Shown in pieces: positions 6,545 through 15,193 of a DNA stretch of 16,753 bases. The DNA is from an uncultured Fretibacterium sp. (lineage in GTDB: Bacteria; Synergistota; Synergistia; Synergistales; Aminobacteriaceae), in the NCBI GenBank assembly GCA_937915755.1, contig CALGGR010000042.1, forward strand, positions 1 to 16,753, given 5' to 3'. Both the position numbers and the translations under genes were made by a program. Position 1 is the first letter of the stretch, and every line of letters begins with the position of its first letter. The notes beneath the pieces were generated by a model. The model made no database searches. It was not told the DNA's origin and worked only from the letters and a program-made list of their open reading frames with translations.

Positions 6545-7801
6545 ATGAGTTATTCGGAAGCAAAGAAGAAGTATTCAGCATTAGGCGTTGACACCGACGC
6601 TGCTATAAAGAAGCTGAAGGACGTACCCGTTTCGCTTCACTGCTGGCAGGGCGACGACGTGAGAGGTTTCGACACAGACCCAAGCAAGCCCCTCACAGGC
6701 GGCATTCAGACGACGGGGAATTATCCCGGACGCGCGAGAACGCCCGATGAGCTTATGGCTGACCTTGATATGGTCATGAGCCTGATTCCCGGAACGCCGA
6801 AGATGAATCTTCACGCGAGCTATGCGATCTTCGAGAATGGCGAATGGGCAGACAGGGACAAGCTCGAACCCAAGCACTTTGCAAAATGGGTGAAGTTCTG
6901 CAAGGACAGAGGACTCGGCTGTGATTTCAACCCTACGTTCTTCTCACACCCAAAGTGCGACCCCTTAACCCTCGCATCACCAAACGAGGACACCCGTAAA
7001 TTCTGGATCGAACACGGAAAAGCCTGCATCAGAATCAGCACATACTTGGCGGAAGAATTAGGTCAGACCTGCGTTATGAACATTTGGACGGGCGACGGTT
7101 TCAAGGACATTCCTGCCGACAGGTTAGGGCCGCGAAAGAGATACCGTGAGTCAATCGACGCAATACTCAAAGAGCCTTACGACTTCAAGAAGGTCAAGCC
7201 ATGCGTTGAGAGCAAAGTCTTTGGAATCGGTGTCGAGGCTTACACGGTTGGAAGCGCGGAATTTGCCCTGAGCTATGCGGCCATGAACATGGACAAGTGC
7301 ATTCCTCTCATGGACAACGGACACTATCACCCTACTGAGGTCGTCAGCGACAAGATACCCGCATTGCTGACTTTCTTCCCTGAGATTGCACTTCATGTTA
7401 CGAGGCCGGTGCGATGGGATTCGGATCACGTTGTATTGTTTGACGACGAGATGAAGGAGATTGCCCGCGAAATAGTGAGGTGCAGGGGACTTGACGGAAG
7501 GGTGCATATTGCCCTCGATTACTTTGACGCTTCAGTCAACAGAATCTCAGCTTGGACGATGGGCTACAGGAACGCTCAGAAAGCATTGCTCTACGCTCTC
7601 TTACAGCCCAATGAAATTCTGAAGGCAATGCAGGACAGCGGAGACTTCTCGAAACTCATGGTCGCTCAGGAAGAGTTGAAGACCATGCCGTTCGGTGATG
7701 TCTGGGAAGAATACTGCCTTGTCTGCGGAAAGCCCGTTGACGGTGAGTGGTTCACAGAGGTCGAGAAGTACGAAGCTGAAGTACTCAGCAAGAGAGGGTA
7801 A
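6545..7801 (+). CDS. rhaA: L-rhamnose isomerase
   Basis: It converts L-rhamnose to L-rhamnulose, the first catabolic step, as a metal-dependent cytoplasmic TIM-barrel enzyme. Its 418 aa match the family length. Metal ligands line up with those of the E. coli enzyme: Glu231, Asp257, His260, His284, Asp292, Asp294 and Asp325, seen in GVEAYTVGS, PLMDNGHYHPTE, LHVTRPVRWDSDHVV and ALDYFDAS. GGAGG at 6529-6533, inside the end of rhaB, is its ribosome site. The gene starts on the base after the rhaB stop codon, and rhaD follows 6 bases after its own stop. Confidence 0.97.
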   Translation: MSYSEAKKKYSALGVDTDAAIKKLKDVPVSLHCWQGDDVRGFDTDPSKPLTGGIQTTGNYPGRARTPDELMADLDMVMSLIPGTPKMNLHASYAIFENGEWADRDKLEPKHFAKWVKFCKDRGLGCDFNPTFFSHPKCDPLTLASPNEDTRKFWIEHGKACIRISTYLAEELGQTCVMNIWTGDGFKDIPADRLGPRKRYRESIDAILKEPYDFKKVKPCVESKVFGIGVEAYTVGSAEFALSYAAMNMDKCIPLMDNGHYHPTEVVSDKIPALLTFFPEIALHVTRPVRWDSDHVVLFDDEMKEIAREIVRCRGLDGRVHIALDYFDASVNRISAWTMGYRNAQKALLYALLQPNEILKAMQDSGDFSKLMVAQEELKTMPFGDVWEEYCLVCGKPVDGEWFTEVEKYEAEVLSKRG

Positions 7802-7807
7802 ACGGCC

Positions 7808-8620
7808 ATGAAAGACATACTTACAGCCCCGTTTGTTGTCGAGATGATTAGGACGATCACCAACATGTATGCTCACGGCTGGGACGAACGTAACGGCGGC
7901 AACATCTCGCTTTTGCTGAATGAGTCTGAGGTCTCGGAGTATGGTGATGTCAACCGTGTACTCAGGACGATACCGACAGGCTTCAAAGCCCCTGCGCTTG
8001 AGGGAAAATACTTCCTCGTCACGGGGACGGGAAAATACTTCAAGAACGTGCAGTATGAACCAGCTGTTAATCTCGGCCTCGTCAAGATTGTTGACGGCGG
8101 GGAGAACGCGCAACTTCTTTGGGGCTTCACTGATGGCGGAAAGTTCACGAGCGAATTTCCAGCGCACATGATGAGCCATGCCGCAAGACTCGCTGTCAAC
8201 CCCTCGAACAGAGTCGTAATGCATTGCCACCCGACAAACCTTCTCGCAATGACCTATGTCCACACTCTCGACGAAAAGGCATTCACGCGAACTCTCTGGC
8301 AGATGTGTACGGAATGTATCGTGGTCTTCCCTGATGGAGTGAACGTTCTCCCTTGGATGCTTTGCGGAACGAATGAAATCGGCGAGGCTACAGCTGAGAA
8401 GATGAAGACTGCGAGGCTCGTTGTTTGGGCGCAGCATGGACTTTACGGCGCGGGCGTTGACCTTGATGAAGCGTTCGGGCTTATTGAGACGGCGGAGAAA
8501 GCGGCGGAAATCTACATGAAGATAGCTCATCTCCCGTTGGTCAACACAATCACGGACGAACAGATGCACTTGCTCGAAGGAAGATTTGGCGTGAAAGCAA
8601 GAGAAGGATATTTATCATAA
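7808..8620 (+). CDS. rhaD: Rhamnulose-1-phosphate aldolase
   Basis: This class II zinc aldolase cleaves L-rhamnulose 1-phosphate to dihydroxyacetone phosphate and L-lactaldehyde. Its 270 aa are close to the 274 of E. coli. The zinc ligands are His139 and His141 (MHCHPTN) and His210 (VVWAQHGLYGAG). The catalytic glutamate is Glu116 in TSEFPAH. The N-terminal NGGNIS motif is the phosphate-binding segment. A purine-rich GAGAGGG just inside the end of rhaA (7791-7797) serves as the ribosome site. Confidence 0.96.
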   Translation: MKDILTAPFVVEMIRTITNMYAHGWDERNGGNISLLLNESEVSEYGDVNRVLRTIPTGFKAPALEGKYFLVTGTGKYFKNVQYEPAVNLGLVKIVDGGENAQLLWGFTDGGKFTSEFPAHMMSHAARLAVNPSNRVVMHCHPTNLLAMTYVHTLDEKAFTRTLWQMCTECIVVFPDGVNVLPWMLCGTNEIGEATAEKMKTARLVVWAQHGLYGAGVDLDEAFGLIETAEKAAEIYMKIAHLPLVNTITDEQMHLLEGRFGVKAREGYLS

Positions 8621-8637
8621 GGAGGAACAAATCACAA

Positions 8638-9786
8638 ATGGCAAGCCGTATCGTATTAAACAACATTTCTTATCACGGAAAGGGCGCAATCGAGAATATT
8701 CCGGGCGACCTCAAGGCTCGCGGGAAGAAGAAGGTCTTTGTCTGCACAGACGCAAGCCTCGTTAAGTTCGGTGTCAGCAAGAAGGTAACAGACCTCCTCG
8801 ACAAAGCCGGAATAGCCTACGAAGTCTACAGCGACATCAAGCCCAATCCCACAATCGAGAACGTTCAGAACGGAGTAGCGGCGTTCAAGAAGGCTCAGGC
8901 TGACTCAATCGTGGCAATCGGCGGAGGCTCGGCAATGGACACAGCAAAGGCGGTCGGAATAATCATCAACAATCCCGAATTTGCCGATGTCCGCTCGCTT
9001 GAGGGAGTTGCGCCGACAAAGGCACACGCTGTCTTCACGATTGCAGTACCCACAACAGCAGGAACAGCCGCAGAAGTTACCATCAACTACGTAATCACGG
9101 ACGTTGAGAAGAAGCGGAAGTTTGTTTGCGTCGACACTAACGATATTCCAGAGATAGCGGTTGTTGACCCTGACATGATGTCGTCAATGCCCAAAGGTCT
9201 CACAGCCTCGACAGGAATGGACGCTCTCACACACGCAATCGAGGGCTATATCACGAAGGGACACTGTGAGATTTCCGACATGTTCCACTTGAAAGCAATC
9301 GAACTAATCAGCCACAGCTTGAGGGGAGCAGTCGCAGGAACTGATGAAGGCCGCGAAGGTATGGCACTCGGTCAGTACATCGCTGGAATGGGCTTCTCGA
9401 ACGTAGGACTCGGAATCGTTCACAGCATGGCTCATGGGCTGTCAGCACTCTATGACACTCCTCACGGTGTGGCCTGCGCGATAATTCTCCCTTACGGCCT
9501 CGAATACAACGCACCAGCCGCCGGAAAACGTTACAGGGCAATCGGCAAGGCTATGGGCGTTGAGGGTATCGGAGACATGACTGACGATGATGCTTGCAAG
9601 GCTACGATTGACGCGGTGAAGAAACTTTCTGCTGACGTTGGGATTCCTGCTGACCTCAAGGGGATATTGAAGGAAGAAGACGTGCAGTTCCTCAGCGATT
9701 CTGCGTTTGCTGATGCTTGCTGCCCTGGCAACCCAAGAGACACGAACGTTGAGGAGATTAAGGCCCTCTATCGCTCAATGATGTAA
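8638..9786 (+). CDS. fucO: Lactaldehyde reductase (iron-dependent alcohol dehydrogenase)
   Basis: It reduces L-lactaldehyde, the RhaD product, to L-1,2-propanediol with NADH, which disposes of reducing power in anaerobic growth. It is a 382-aa group III alcohol dehydrogenase, the same length as E. coli FucO. The NAD-binding motif is GGGSAMDTAK (95-104). The iron ligands Asp195, His199, His262 and His276 match the FucO set with a shift of one residue. AAGGAGG at 8619-8625 gives a strong ribosome site. The name follows from the family and the operon. A generic 1,2-propanediol dehydrogenase would look similar, but the position directly after rhaD makes this role likely. No lactaldehyde dehydrogenase is in the window. 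Confidence 0.93.
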   Translation: MASRIVLNNISYHGKGAIENIPGDLKARGKKKVFVCTDASLVKFGVSKKVTDLLDKAGIAYEVYSDIKPNPTIENVQNGVAAFKKAQADSIVAIGGGSAMDTAKAVGIIINNPEFADVRSLEGVAPTKAHAVFTIAVPTTAGTAAEVTINYVITDVEKKRKFVCVDTNDIPEIAVVDPDMMSSMPKGLTASTGMDALTHAIEGYITKGHCEISDMFHLKAIELISHSLRGAVAGTDEGREGMALGQYIAGMGFSNVGLGIVHSMAHGLSALYDTPHGVACAIILPYGLEYNAPAAGKRYRAIGKAMGVEGIGDMTDDDACKATIDAVKKLSADVGIPADLKGILKEEDVQFLSDSAFADACCPGNPRDTNVEEIKALYRSMM

Positions 9787-9829
9787 CTACGGATACCCCC
9801 TCTTTCTCGGAGGGGTCGTTACTACAACT
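9783..9829. repeat. Palindromic repeat element, copy 2, within the rha operon
   Basis: GTAAC (9783-9787, overlapping the fucO stop codon) pairs with GTTAC (9818-9822), and ACCCCCTC (9795-9802) pairs with GAGGGGT (9810-9816) with one bulge. The right flank GTTACTACAACT (9818-9829) is the reverse complement of the flank of copy 1 at 56-67 apart from one base. No T-run follows, so it is more likely an mRNA stem-loop or dispersed repeat than a terminator. It separates the catabolic genes from the transporter genes. Confidence 0.55.
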
Positions 9830-9846
9830 GAAAGGAGGCACAAACT

Positions 9847-11349
9847 TTGTCGGAATACATACTTGAGCTTAACGGCATCACTAAAATATTTCCGGGCGTT
9901 AAGGCACTCGACAACGTACACTTCAACCTAAAGGCCGGAGAAATTCACGCCCTTGCGGGTGAGAACGGCGCGGGTAAGTCAACCTTCATCAAGGTCATAA
10001 CGGGTGCGCATCAGCCGGATGGAGGCGAGATTATCCTCAACGGTGAGAAGGTCGTAATGTCTGACCCAGTGATCGCGCAGGAACGGGGAATTGCGGCAAT
10101 CTATCAGCACGCGGCGAGCTATCCCGATTTGAGTGTTGCGGAGAATATTTTTGCCGGCCATGAGTACAAGATTGGGCCGTTCATCGACTGGGCGAGAATG
10201 AACCGTGAGGCAAAGAAACTTCTTGAGGCTGTTGACGCAGATTTCAGCCCTACGGTTTCGGTCGGGTCATTGTCGGTTGCACAGCAGCAGCTCGTCGAAA
10301 TCGCAAAGGCACTCTCAATGAACGCGAAAATCCTCATAATGGACGAACCTACAGCGGCATTGTCCCAGCGCGAGGCCGAAGCACTCTACAAAATCGCGTT
10401 GCGTCTCAGGGATCAGGGTACGGGAATAATCCTAATCTCCCACAGATTCGAGGACATGTACGGTCTTGCAGAGAGGGTAACGGTCTTCAGGGACGCGCAG
10501 TATATTGGGACGTGGAATCTTCACGAGGTCGAGCAGTCATTCCTCATTCATCAGATGGTCGGAAGGGACATCAACCAGCTCTACCCAAAGAAGGAAACCG
10601 AATTAGGCGGGGAATTACTGAGGCTTGAAGGTTTGAGCAGGACGGGCTTCTTCCGCGATGTCAACATAAACGTCAAAGCAGGGGAAATCGTCGGCCTCAC
10701 TGGTCTTGTCGGCGCGGGACGAACGGAGGTAATGGAGTCAGTATTCGGTGTACATCAGCCGGATTCGGGCAAGATTATCTTCATGGGCGAGGAGATTCAC
10801 GGGCACAATCCGACTCAGATGATGGCGAAAGGTCTCGGCTATCTTCCAGAGGACAGGCAGAAGGACGGATTATTGCTTCAGTGGTCAATCAATCACAACA
10901 TCTCGCTCCCGGTAATGGCCAAAGAATGCCAGAACGGTATATTTATCAGCAAGTCGAAGGAGTATCAGCTCTCGGAAGGAATGAAAGACCTCCTCGCAAT
11001 CAAAGCCCCTGACACTGACACGCTCACGGGCGCATTGTCGGGCGGAAATCAGCAGAAGGTTGTCGTTGCGAAACAGCTCGCCGCAAATCCAAAGCTGATT
11101 ATTCTCGACGAGCCTACGAAGGGTGTCGACGTTGGAAGCAAGGCGGCAATTTATGAGATTATGAGCGACCTCGCATCACAGGGACTCGGAATCCTAATGA
11201 TAAGCTCGGAATTGCCGGAAGTAATCAACATGTCAGACAGGATTTACGTCATGAGCGAAGGCAAGGTTACAGCGGAGTTCACTGACACGAAGGGGCTGAC
11301 CCAAGAGATGATACTCAACGCGGCCATGCCACAGTCGAAAGCATCATAG
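9847..11349 (+). CDS. rhaT: Sugar ABC transporter ATP-binding protein, probable L-rhamnose importer
   Basis: This 500-aa protein has two fused nucleotide-binding domains, as in RbsA, MglA and the rhizobial rhamnose ATPase. Domain 1 has Walker A GENGAGKST (38-46), Q-loop Gln87, signature LSVAQQQ (142-148) and Walker B ILIMDEP. Domain 2 has a degenerate Walker A (GLVGAGRTE), an intact LSGGNQQK signature (from 397) and Walker B LIILDEPTKGVD. One fully active and one impaired ATP site is usual for this family. The start is a TTG with AAAGGAGG at 9831-9838, 8 bases upstream; no nearby ATG is as well placed. The symbol follows rhizobial rha transport genes, not the unrelated E. coli RhaT symporter. 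Rhamnose specificity is inferred from the operon. Confidence 0.9.
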   Translation: MSEYILELNGITKIFPGVKALDNVHFNLKAGEIHALAGENGAGKSTFIKVITGAHQPDGGEIILNGEKVVMSDPVIAQERGIAAIYQHAASYPDLSVAENIFAGHEYKIGPFIDWARMNREAKKLLEAVDADFSPTVSVGSLSVAQQQLVEIAKALSMNAKILIMDEPTAALSQREAEALYKIALRLRDQGTGIILISHRFEDMYGLAERVTVFRDAQYIGTWNLHEVEQSFLIHQMVGRDINQLYPKKETELGGELLRLEGLSRTGFFRDVNINVKAGEIVGLTGLVGAGRTEVMESVFGVHQPDSGKIIFMGEEIHGHNPTQMMAKGLGYLPEDRQKDGLLLQWSINHNISLPVMAKECQNGIFISKSKEYQLSEGMKDLLAIKAPDTDTLTGALSGGNQQKVVVAKQLAANPKLIILDEPTKGVDVGSKAAIYEIMSDLASQGLGILMISSELPEVINMSDRIYVMSEGKVTAEFTDTKGLTQEMILNAAMPQSKAS

Positions 11350-11365
11350 GGAGGGAGTGAGAACA

Positions 11366-12370
11366 ATGGCAAAACATAAATCGGTGTATTCGTTCCTCAT
11401 CGAACACAGAGAGCTTCCACTTCTCGCGGTGCTTGCGCTACTTCTTGCGGTCGTGAACGTCAGAGTTCCGGGCTATCTCGCTAACTCATGGCTGAACGTC
11501 CTCAAGAACGGCTCAATAAACATGGTGATGTGCTGCGGAATGCTCTGCGTCCTTCTCGTCGGGTCAATCGACATTTCGACGACGGCGGTACTTGCATTCG
11601 CGGGTGCTGTTGCGGGGAAGATGATGGGGCTGGGAATGATTCAGAACACTCTCCTAATGTTCATTCTTGGAATTGCAATAGGCGCGGCAATCGGTGCATT
11701 GAACGGCGTACTAATGAGCTATGGACGTGTCATCGCGCTTATTGTTACATTAGGCACAAGCTACATTGTCAGAGCGTTAATCCCGATGAATTGGCTGTTA
11801 GGAATGAACAAGGTCAACCCCACACAGCTAACTCAGGCATTCAAGGACAGCCTCATCAATCATGAATTTCTCGGTCTACCGTTCCTTGTGTGGCTTGCGA
11901 TTCTGGTTGTGATTGGTACGGCGGTATTCCTCAATTACACGAGGACAGGCCGAAACCTCTACGCTGTCGGTTCAAACGCTGAGGCTGCACAGATGCGCGG
12001 TGTCCACCTCAACAAGATTCGCGTACTTGCACACACTATATGCGGTGCGACTGCTGGGCTTGCGGGGATAATGTGGCTTGCTTTCTATGCGGCTATCGAG
12101 AAGGGTTCGGCGACGGGCGATGAGATGTTCACGATTGCGGCGTGCGTTCTCGGAGGTGTAAGCGTAACAGGAGGCTACGGGAAAATCACAGGCGTTGTAA
12201 TCGGCGCATTGATGGTGGCATTCATTGACAGCGCGATTCCTCAGATGGGCATCGGAAACTCAATGATAACCGAGTTCATCAAGGGCATTCTGTTACTGTT
12301 TGCGATATTGCTGAACGTTATATTACAGCGTATTTCGGCGAAACAGGACTTAGCGGGGAGGAATATATAA
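11366..12370 (+). CDS. rhaP: Sugar ABC transporter permease, first subunit
   Basis: This 334-aa inner-membrane permease of the RbsC/BPD_transp_2 family has about nine or ten hydrophobic segments. The family motif GAVAGKMMGLGM and the loop GRNLYAVGSNAEAAQMRGV are present, as is AACVLGGVSVTGGYGKITG. The ATG at 11366 has GGGAGGG 10 bases upstream. A GTG at 11357 would add three residues but lies too close to that ribosome site. It starts 16 bases after the ATPase stop codon and is followed one base after its own stop by the second permease, so the pair is co-translated. The two permeases would form the membrane channel as a heterodimer. Confidence 0.9.
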   Translation: MAKHKSVYSFLIEHRELPLLAVLALLLAVVNVRVPGYLANSWLNVLKNGSINMVMCCGMLCVLLVGSIDISTTAVLAFAGAVAGKMMGLGMIQNTLLMFILGIAIGAAIGALNGVLMSYGRVIALIVTLGTSYIVRALIPMNWLLGMNKVNPTQLTQAFKDSLINHEFLGLPFLVWLAILVVIGTAVFLNYTRTGRNLYAVGSNAEAAQMRGVHLNKIRVLAHTICGATAGLAGIMWLAFYAAIEKGSATGDEMFTIAACVLGGVSVTGGYGKITGVVIGALMVAFIDSAIPQMGIGNSMITEFIKGILLLFAILLNVILQRISAKQDLAGRNI

Positions 12371-12371
12371 C

Positions 12372-13448
12372 ATGAAGAAGATACGTGATTTCTTTACGAG
12401 CTGGGAATTTTTCCTGCTGGTACTCCTTGCGGTTGTTTGCGCTGTATTCTACTATGTTGACGCGGGAAGGGTAGCCGCCGGGATCTCAAAGCGTCCGGTC
12501 TTCTACTTCGCAAACGTAGTGCGCTCAATGAGGCCGTATTTCCTCTACAGCTTCATGACACTGGGAATGATGTTGATCCTGGCGATGGGCGACATTGATA
12601 TTTCGGTCGGTGCAATCGGTACTCTGAGCGTCGTAACTCTCGGCGTAACCTACAACAATCTCGCTGTTCTCGGCGGAATGTCCGGGCCTCTCGCACTAAC
12701 TCTATCACTCATGGCCTGCCTTGCAGTCGGGTGCGTATGCGGTGCGTTAAACGGTTTCCTCTGCACGAGGTTCAAAGAATTGTTCTCGATGATAATAACG
12801 CTTGCGACTCAGTTGTTCTTCAGGGGCTTCAGCTACCTCATCATAGGCGGTGAGACTCTGACGTTCAAAGATCCAACATTCCGTTCACTTTCGGCACTCA
12901 ACAAGCTGATTGATGTCGGAGGCGTGAAAGTTCCCGTGTCATTGCCTGTGTTCTTGGTGTTCGCGGTGGTGTTCTTCGTTTGGCTTCACATGACTGGAAA
13001 CGGACGAAAGATTTTCGCAATCGGAACGAACAGGTCAGCGACTTACTATTCAGGAGTTCAGACCGACAGGATAAAATTCTGGTGCTTCGTGATTGCCGGT
13101 CTCATGAGCGCGGTAACAGGAATATTCTTCGTCGGAAACTCGTCATCAAGCGTGAAAGCTGACATCATGGACGGATACCACATGTACGCAATCGCGGCGG
13201 CGGTACTCGGAGGCTTCTCGACGGACGGCGGAAAAGGAAGCGTGATAGGTGCGGCAATATCGCTCGTGATTTTCGGGGTCGTGAAATTCGGACTTGGTAC
13301 TCTGTTCGGATTTGCTGATAGCGCGGTGAATTTGTCGGTTGGCGTGATACTAATTCTGAGCGTTTTACTGCCGAATTTGGTCGAAGATTGGCAGAACGCA
13401 AGGAGAGTAGCGAGGCGCAGGGCAGAAACAGCTGCGGCTCATCAATAA
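12372..13448 (+). CDS. rhaQ: Sugar ABC transporter permease, second subunit
   Basis: This 358-aa member of the same permease family is the partner of the preceding gene. Hydrophobic segments run throughout, with MGDIDISVGAIGTLSVV, GALNGFLCTRF, GRKIFAIGTNRSATYYSGV and AAAVLGGFSTDGGKGSVIG in family order. A short basic tail (ARRVARRRAE) ends the protein on the presumed cytoplasmic side. GGGGAGGA at 12355-12362, inside the end of the first permease gene, is its ribosome site. Confidence 0.9.
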   Translation: MKKIRDFFTSWEFFLLVLLAVVCAVFYYVDAGRVAAGISKRPVFYFANVVRSMRPYFLYSFMTLGMMLILAMGDIDISVGAIGTLSVVTLGVTYNNLAVLGGMSGPLALTLSLMACLAVGCVCGALNGFLCTRFKELFSMIITLATQLFFRGFSYLIIGGETLTFKDPTFRSLSALNKLIDVGGVKVPVSLPVFLVFAVVFFVWLHMTGNGRKIFAIGTNRSATYYSGVQTDRIKFWCFVIAGLMSAVTGIFFVGNSSSSVKADIMDGYHMYAIAAAVLGGFSTDGGKGSVIGAAISLVIFGVVKFGLGTLFGFADSAVNLSVGVILILSVLLPNLVEDWQNARRVARRRAETAAAHQ

Positions 13449-13465
13449 TACAGGAGGGTACAATC

Positions 13466-14479
13466 ATGAAGAAAGTATTAGCGTTAGTATTGGTTTTATC
13501 GTTCGTTTTCTCAGGGTTCGCGTTCGCTGAGGACAAGCCGGGAAAAGGCATCACGATTGGCGTTGTCTATAAGCAGTCAGGAAATCCATACTTCCAGGCG
13601 GGAGTCGCAGGGTTCCAGAAAGCGGCTGACGAGTTGGGGTTCACGTTCATGCACGACGGCCCTGACGACGGAAGCTCAGACGGCCAGATTCGTATCGTCG
13701 AGAACTACATTGCACAGGGCGTTGATGTCCTCTGCATTTCGGCGAACGACCCCGCATCACTTGTCGATGTCTGCAACGAAGCACGCGAGGCCGGGATTAA
13801 GGTCGTAACATGGGACGCTCCTGTTGACCCCGAAGGAAGAGACCTCGATGTTGAGCCTGCAAGCGCAAAGGTAATCGCGCTCACTCAGCTTGACTCAATG
13901 GTGAAGTCAGTCGGCGGTGAGGGGCAGATTGCAATCCTCTCGGCAATGGCCACAGCTCCCAACCAGAATCTCTGGATTTCGTTCATGGAGGAGGCACTCA
14001 AGAGCGGCGACCCGAAATACGCGAAGATTGATTTCGTTGGTGTTGTCTACGGCGATGACGAGTATACAAAGTCATTCAACGAGACACAGGCACTCCTTGA
14101 GAAATATCCGAACCTCAAGGGAATAATCGTCCCGACAACAGTAGGTGCGCCCGCAGTCAGCAAGTGCATCATGGACGCAAAGCGCAACGTCAAGGTCACC
14201 GGCCTCACTCTTGCGTCGGACATGAAGGAGTTCATCAACAAGGGCATCGCTGATGAAACATTCCTCTGGAACCCGACACAGCTCGGTTACGCGGCATCAT
14301 ACGCGGCTGTTGCGTTCGTGAAGGGCGAGATTACGGGCAAAGAGGGCGAAACTTTCAACGCCGGAGAGGTCGGAACTCTCACCATCGAGAAAGCTGCTGA
14401 CGGTGGAACAATCAGCTTCCTCAACAAGCTAAACACGTTCAACAACGAGACAGTCGACGCTTGGATCAACATTCTGTAA
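13466..14479 (+). CDS. rhaS: Periplasmic sugar-binding protein, probable L-rhamnose receptor
   Basis: It captures the sugar in the periplasm and delivers it to the permease pair; 337 aa. A Sec signal peptide covers residues 1-21 (ends GFAFA before EDKPG) with no lipobox cysteine, so the mature protein should be soluble and periplasmic. The rest is a type I periplasmic-binding fold (peripla_BP_4): GVVYKQSGNPYFQAG, SANDPASLVD, KVVTWDAPVD, NQNLWISFMEEAL and LWNPTQLGYAA. These resemble the rhizobial rhamnose-binding protein RhaS and also AI-2-binding LsrB; the operon decides for rhamnose. The start at 13466 is set by AGGAGGG at 13452-13458 and the signal peptide. The symbol follows rhizobial usage and is not the E. 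coli regulator RhaS. Confidence 0.9.
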   Translation: MKKVLALVLVLSFVFSGFAFAEDKPGKGITIGVVYKQSGNPYFQAGVAGFQKAADELGFTFMHDGPDDGSSDGQIRIVENYIAQGVDVLCISANDPASLVDVCNEAREAGIKVVTWDAPVDPEGRDLDVEPASAKVIALTQLDSMVKSVGGEGQIAILSAMATAPNQNLWISFMEEALKSGDPKYAKIDFVGVVYGDDEYTKSFNETQALLEKYPNLKGIIVPTTVGAPAVSKCIMDAKRNVKVTGLTLASDMKEFINKGIADETFLWNPTQLGYAASYAAVAFVKGEITGKEGETFNAGEVGTLTIEKAADGGTISFLNKLNTFNNETVDAWINIL

Positions 14480-14496
14480 ACAGGAAACACACATTG

Positions 14497-14526
14497 CCCC
14501 GTGAGAAATTCGCGGGGTTTCTTTTT
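14497..14526 (+). terminator. Rho-independent terminator between the binding-protein gene and rhaM
   Basis: Stem CCCCGTGA (14497-14504), loop GAAAT, and TCGCGGGG (14510-14517) give 8 pairs with one G-T wobble. TTTCTTTTT follows at 14518-14526. This would end or attenuate most transcripts before rhaM. Confidence 0.85.
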
Positions 14527-14546
14527 ACCATAAGGAGGAGAAACAC

Positions 14547-14864
14547 ATGGAGCGTTATGCGTGGAAAGCGACGGTTAAGCCGGGAATGCTCGCAGAGTAC
14601 AGGAGACGTCATGACAACATTTGGCCGGAGCTGAAAGAATTGCTGAAGTCAGCGGGAATATGCAACTATACGATATGGAACGTTGGCGATGAGCTTTTTG
14701 GTTACTACGAGTGCGAGAAGGGCGTTGATTTTGCGGCACGTACTCAGGCGGAGAGCGAGGTTGTTGACCGCTGGAACGAGTACATGAAGGACGTTATGGT
14801 GATGGAGATGGATCCTGTTACGGGCGCACAGCCGAAACTTGAACAGGTATTCTTCCTTGAGTGA
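14547..14864 (+). CDS. rhaM: L-rhamnose mutarotase
   Basis: This 105-aa protein interconverts the alpha and beta anomers of L-rhamnose so that all imported sugar can reach the isomerase. It is a small dimeric ferredoxin-like (alpha/beta barrel) protein; E. coli RhaM (YiiL) has 104 aa. The family pattern is clear: YAWKATVKPGMLAEYRRRHD with catalytic His22, then NIWPELKELLKSAGI, then YTIWNVGDELFGYYE, and DRWNEYMKDVM near the end. AAGGAGGAG at 14532-14540 is a strong ribosome site. The gene lies between two terminators, so its expression depends on read-through or on a promoter I cannot see. Confidence 0.95.
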   Translation: MERYAWKATVKPGMLAEYRRRHDNIWPELKELLKSAGICNYTIWNVGDELFGYYECEKGVDFAARTQAESEVVDRWNEYMKDVMVMEMDPVTGAQPKLEQVFFLE

Positions 14865-14869
14865 TTGCG

Positions 14870-14901
14870 AAGTGAGAGAGCGTTAGACTCCCTCACTTTT
14901 T
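14870..14901 (+). terminator. Rho-independent terminator after rhaM
   Basis: Stem AAGTGAGAGAG (14870-14880) pairs with CTCCCTCACTT (14888-14898) with one A-C mismatch around a 7-base loop. The T-run spans 14897-14901. It marks the end of the rha locus. Confidence 0.8.
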
Positions 14902-15193
14902 ATCATAACCCGCAAGAAGACCCCATTTATATAAGTGGAATTTCGGTGCTGAATATGACTGAAGAACAGAAACCAGGCCGTAGGGGCAATAATGACGGTG
15001 AATCTTTTCCGTAAACCTTACAGCGATAACAGCATATCCCGTGAAAATTTTGCGCTTGACCTTTCAAATTCCCAGTAACTATAGATCCGCTTGTCATTGC
15101 CTGTTCTGTTCCATTGTCGATGATGGGCGAAGGGATAAACGTTATGCCTTGTGCCTGCTACCTGTACATGGTACCGATAATATTTCTGCTTAC
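14902..15193. other. Intergenic stretch without a convincing gene
   Basis: Between the terminators of rhaM and the convergent serpin gene I find no recognisable gene. Two short plus-strand open frames are present. One covers 14992-15078 (28 codons, ATG, AGGGG 5 bases before it). The other is open from 15060 to 15224 in another frame and encodes a hydrophobic stretch (NVMPCACYLYMVPIIFLL). They could be remnants of a decayed membrane-protein gene or chance. Confidence 0.4.

Noticed and set aside
7601..8569. Minus-strand open frame of 322 codons
   Set aside because: It lies antisense to rhaA and rhaD, whose catalytic residues are intact, and its product has no recognisable motif; it is a codon-bias shadow.
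13388..13465. Upstream in-frame ATG for the sugar-binding protein
   Set aside because: It lies inside the second permease gene and would bury the signal peptide 26 residues in; AGGAGGG and ATG at 13466 fit.
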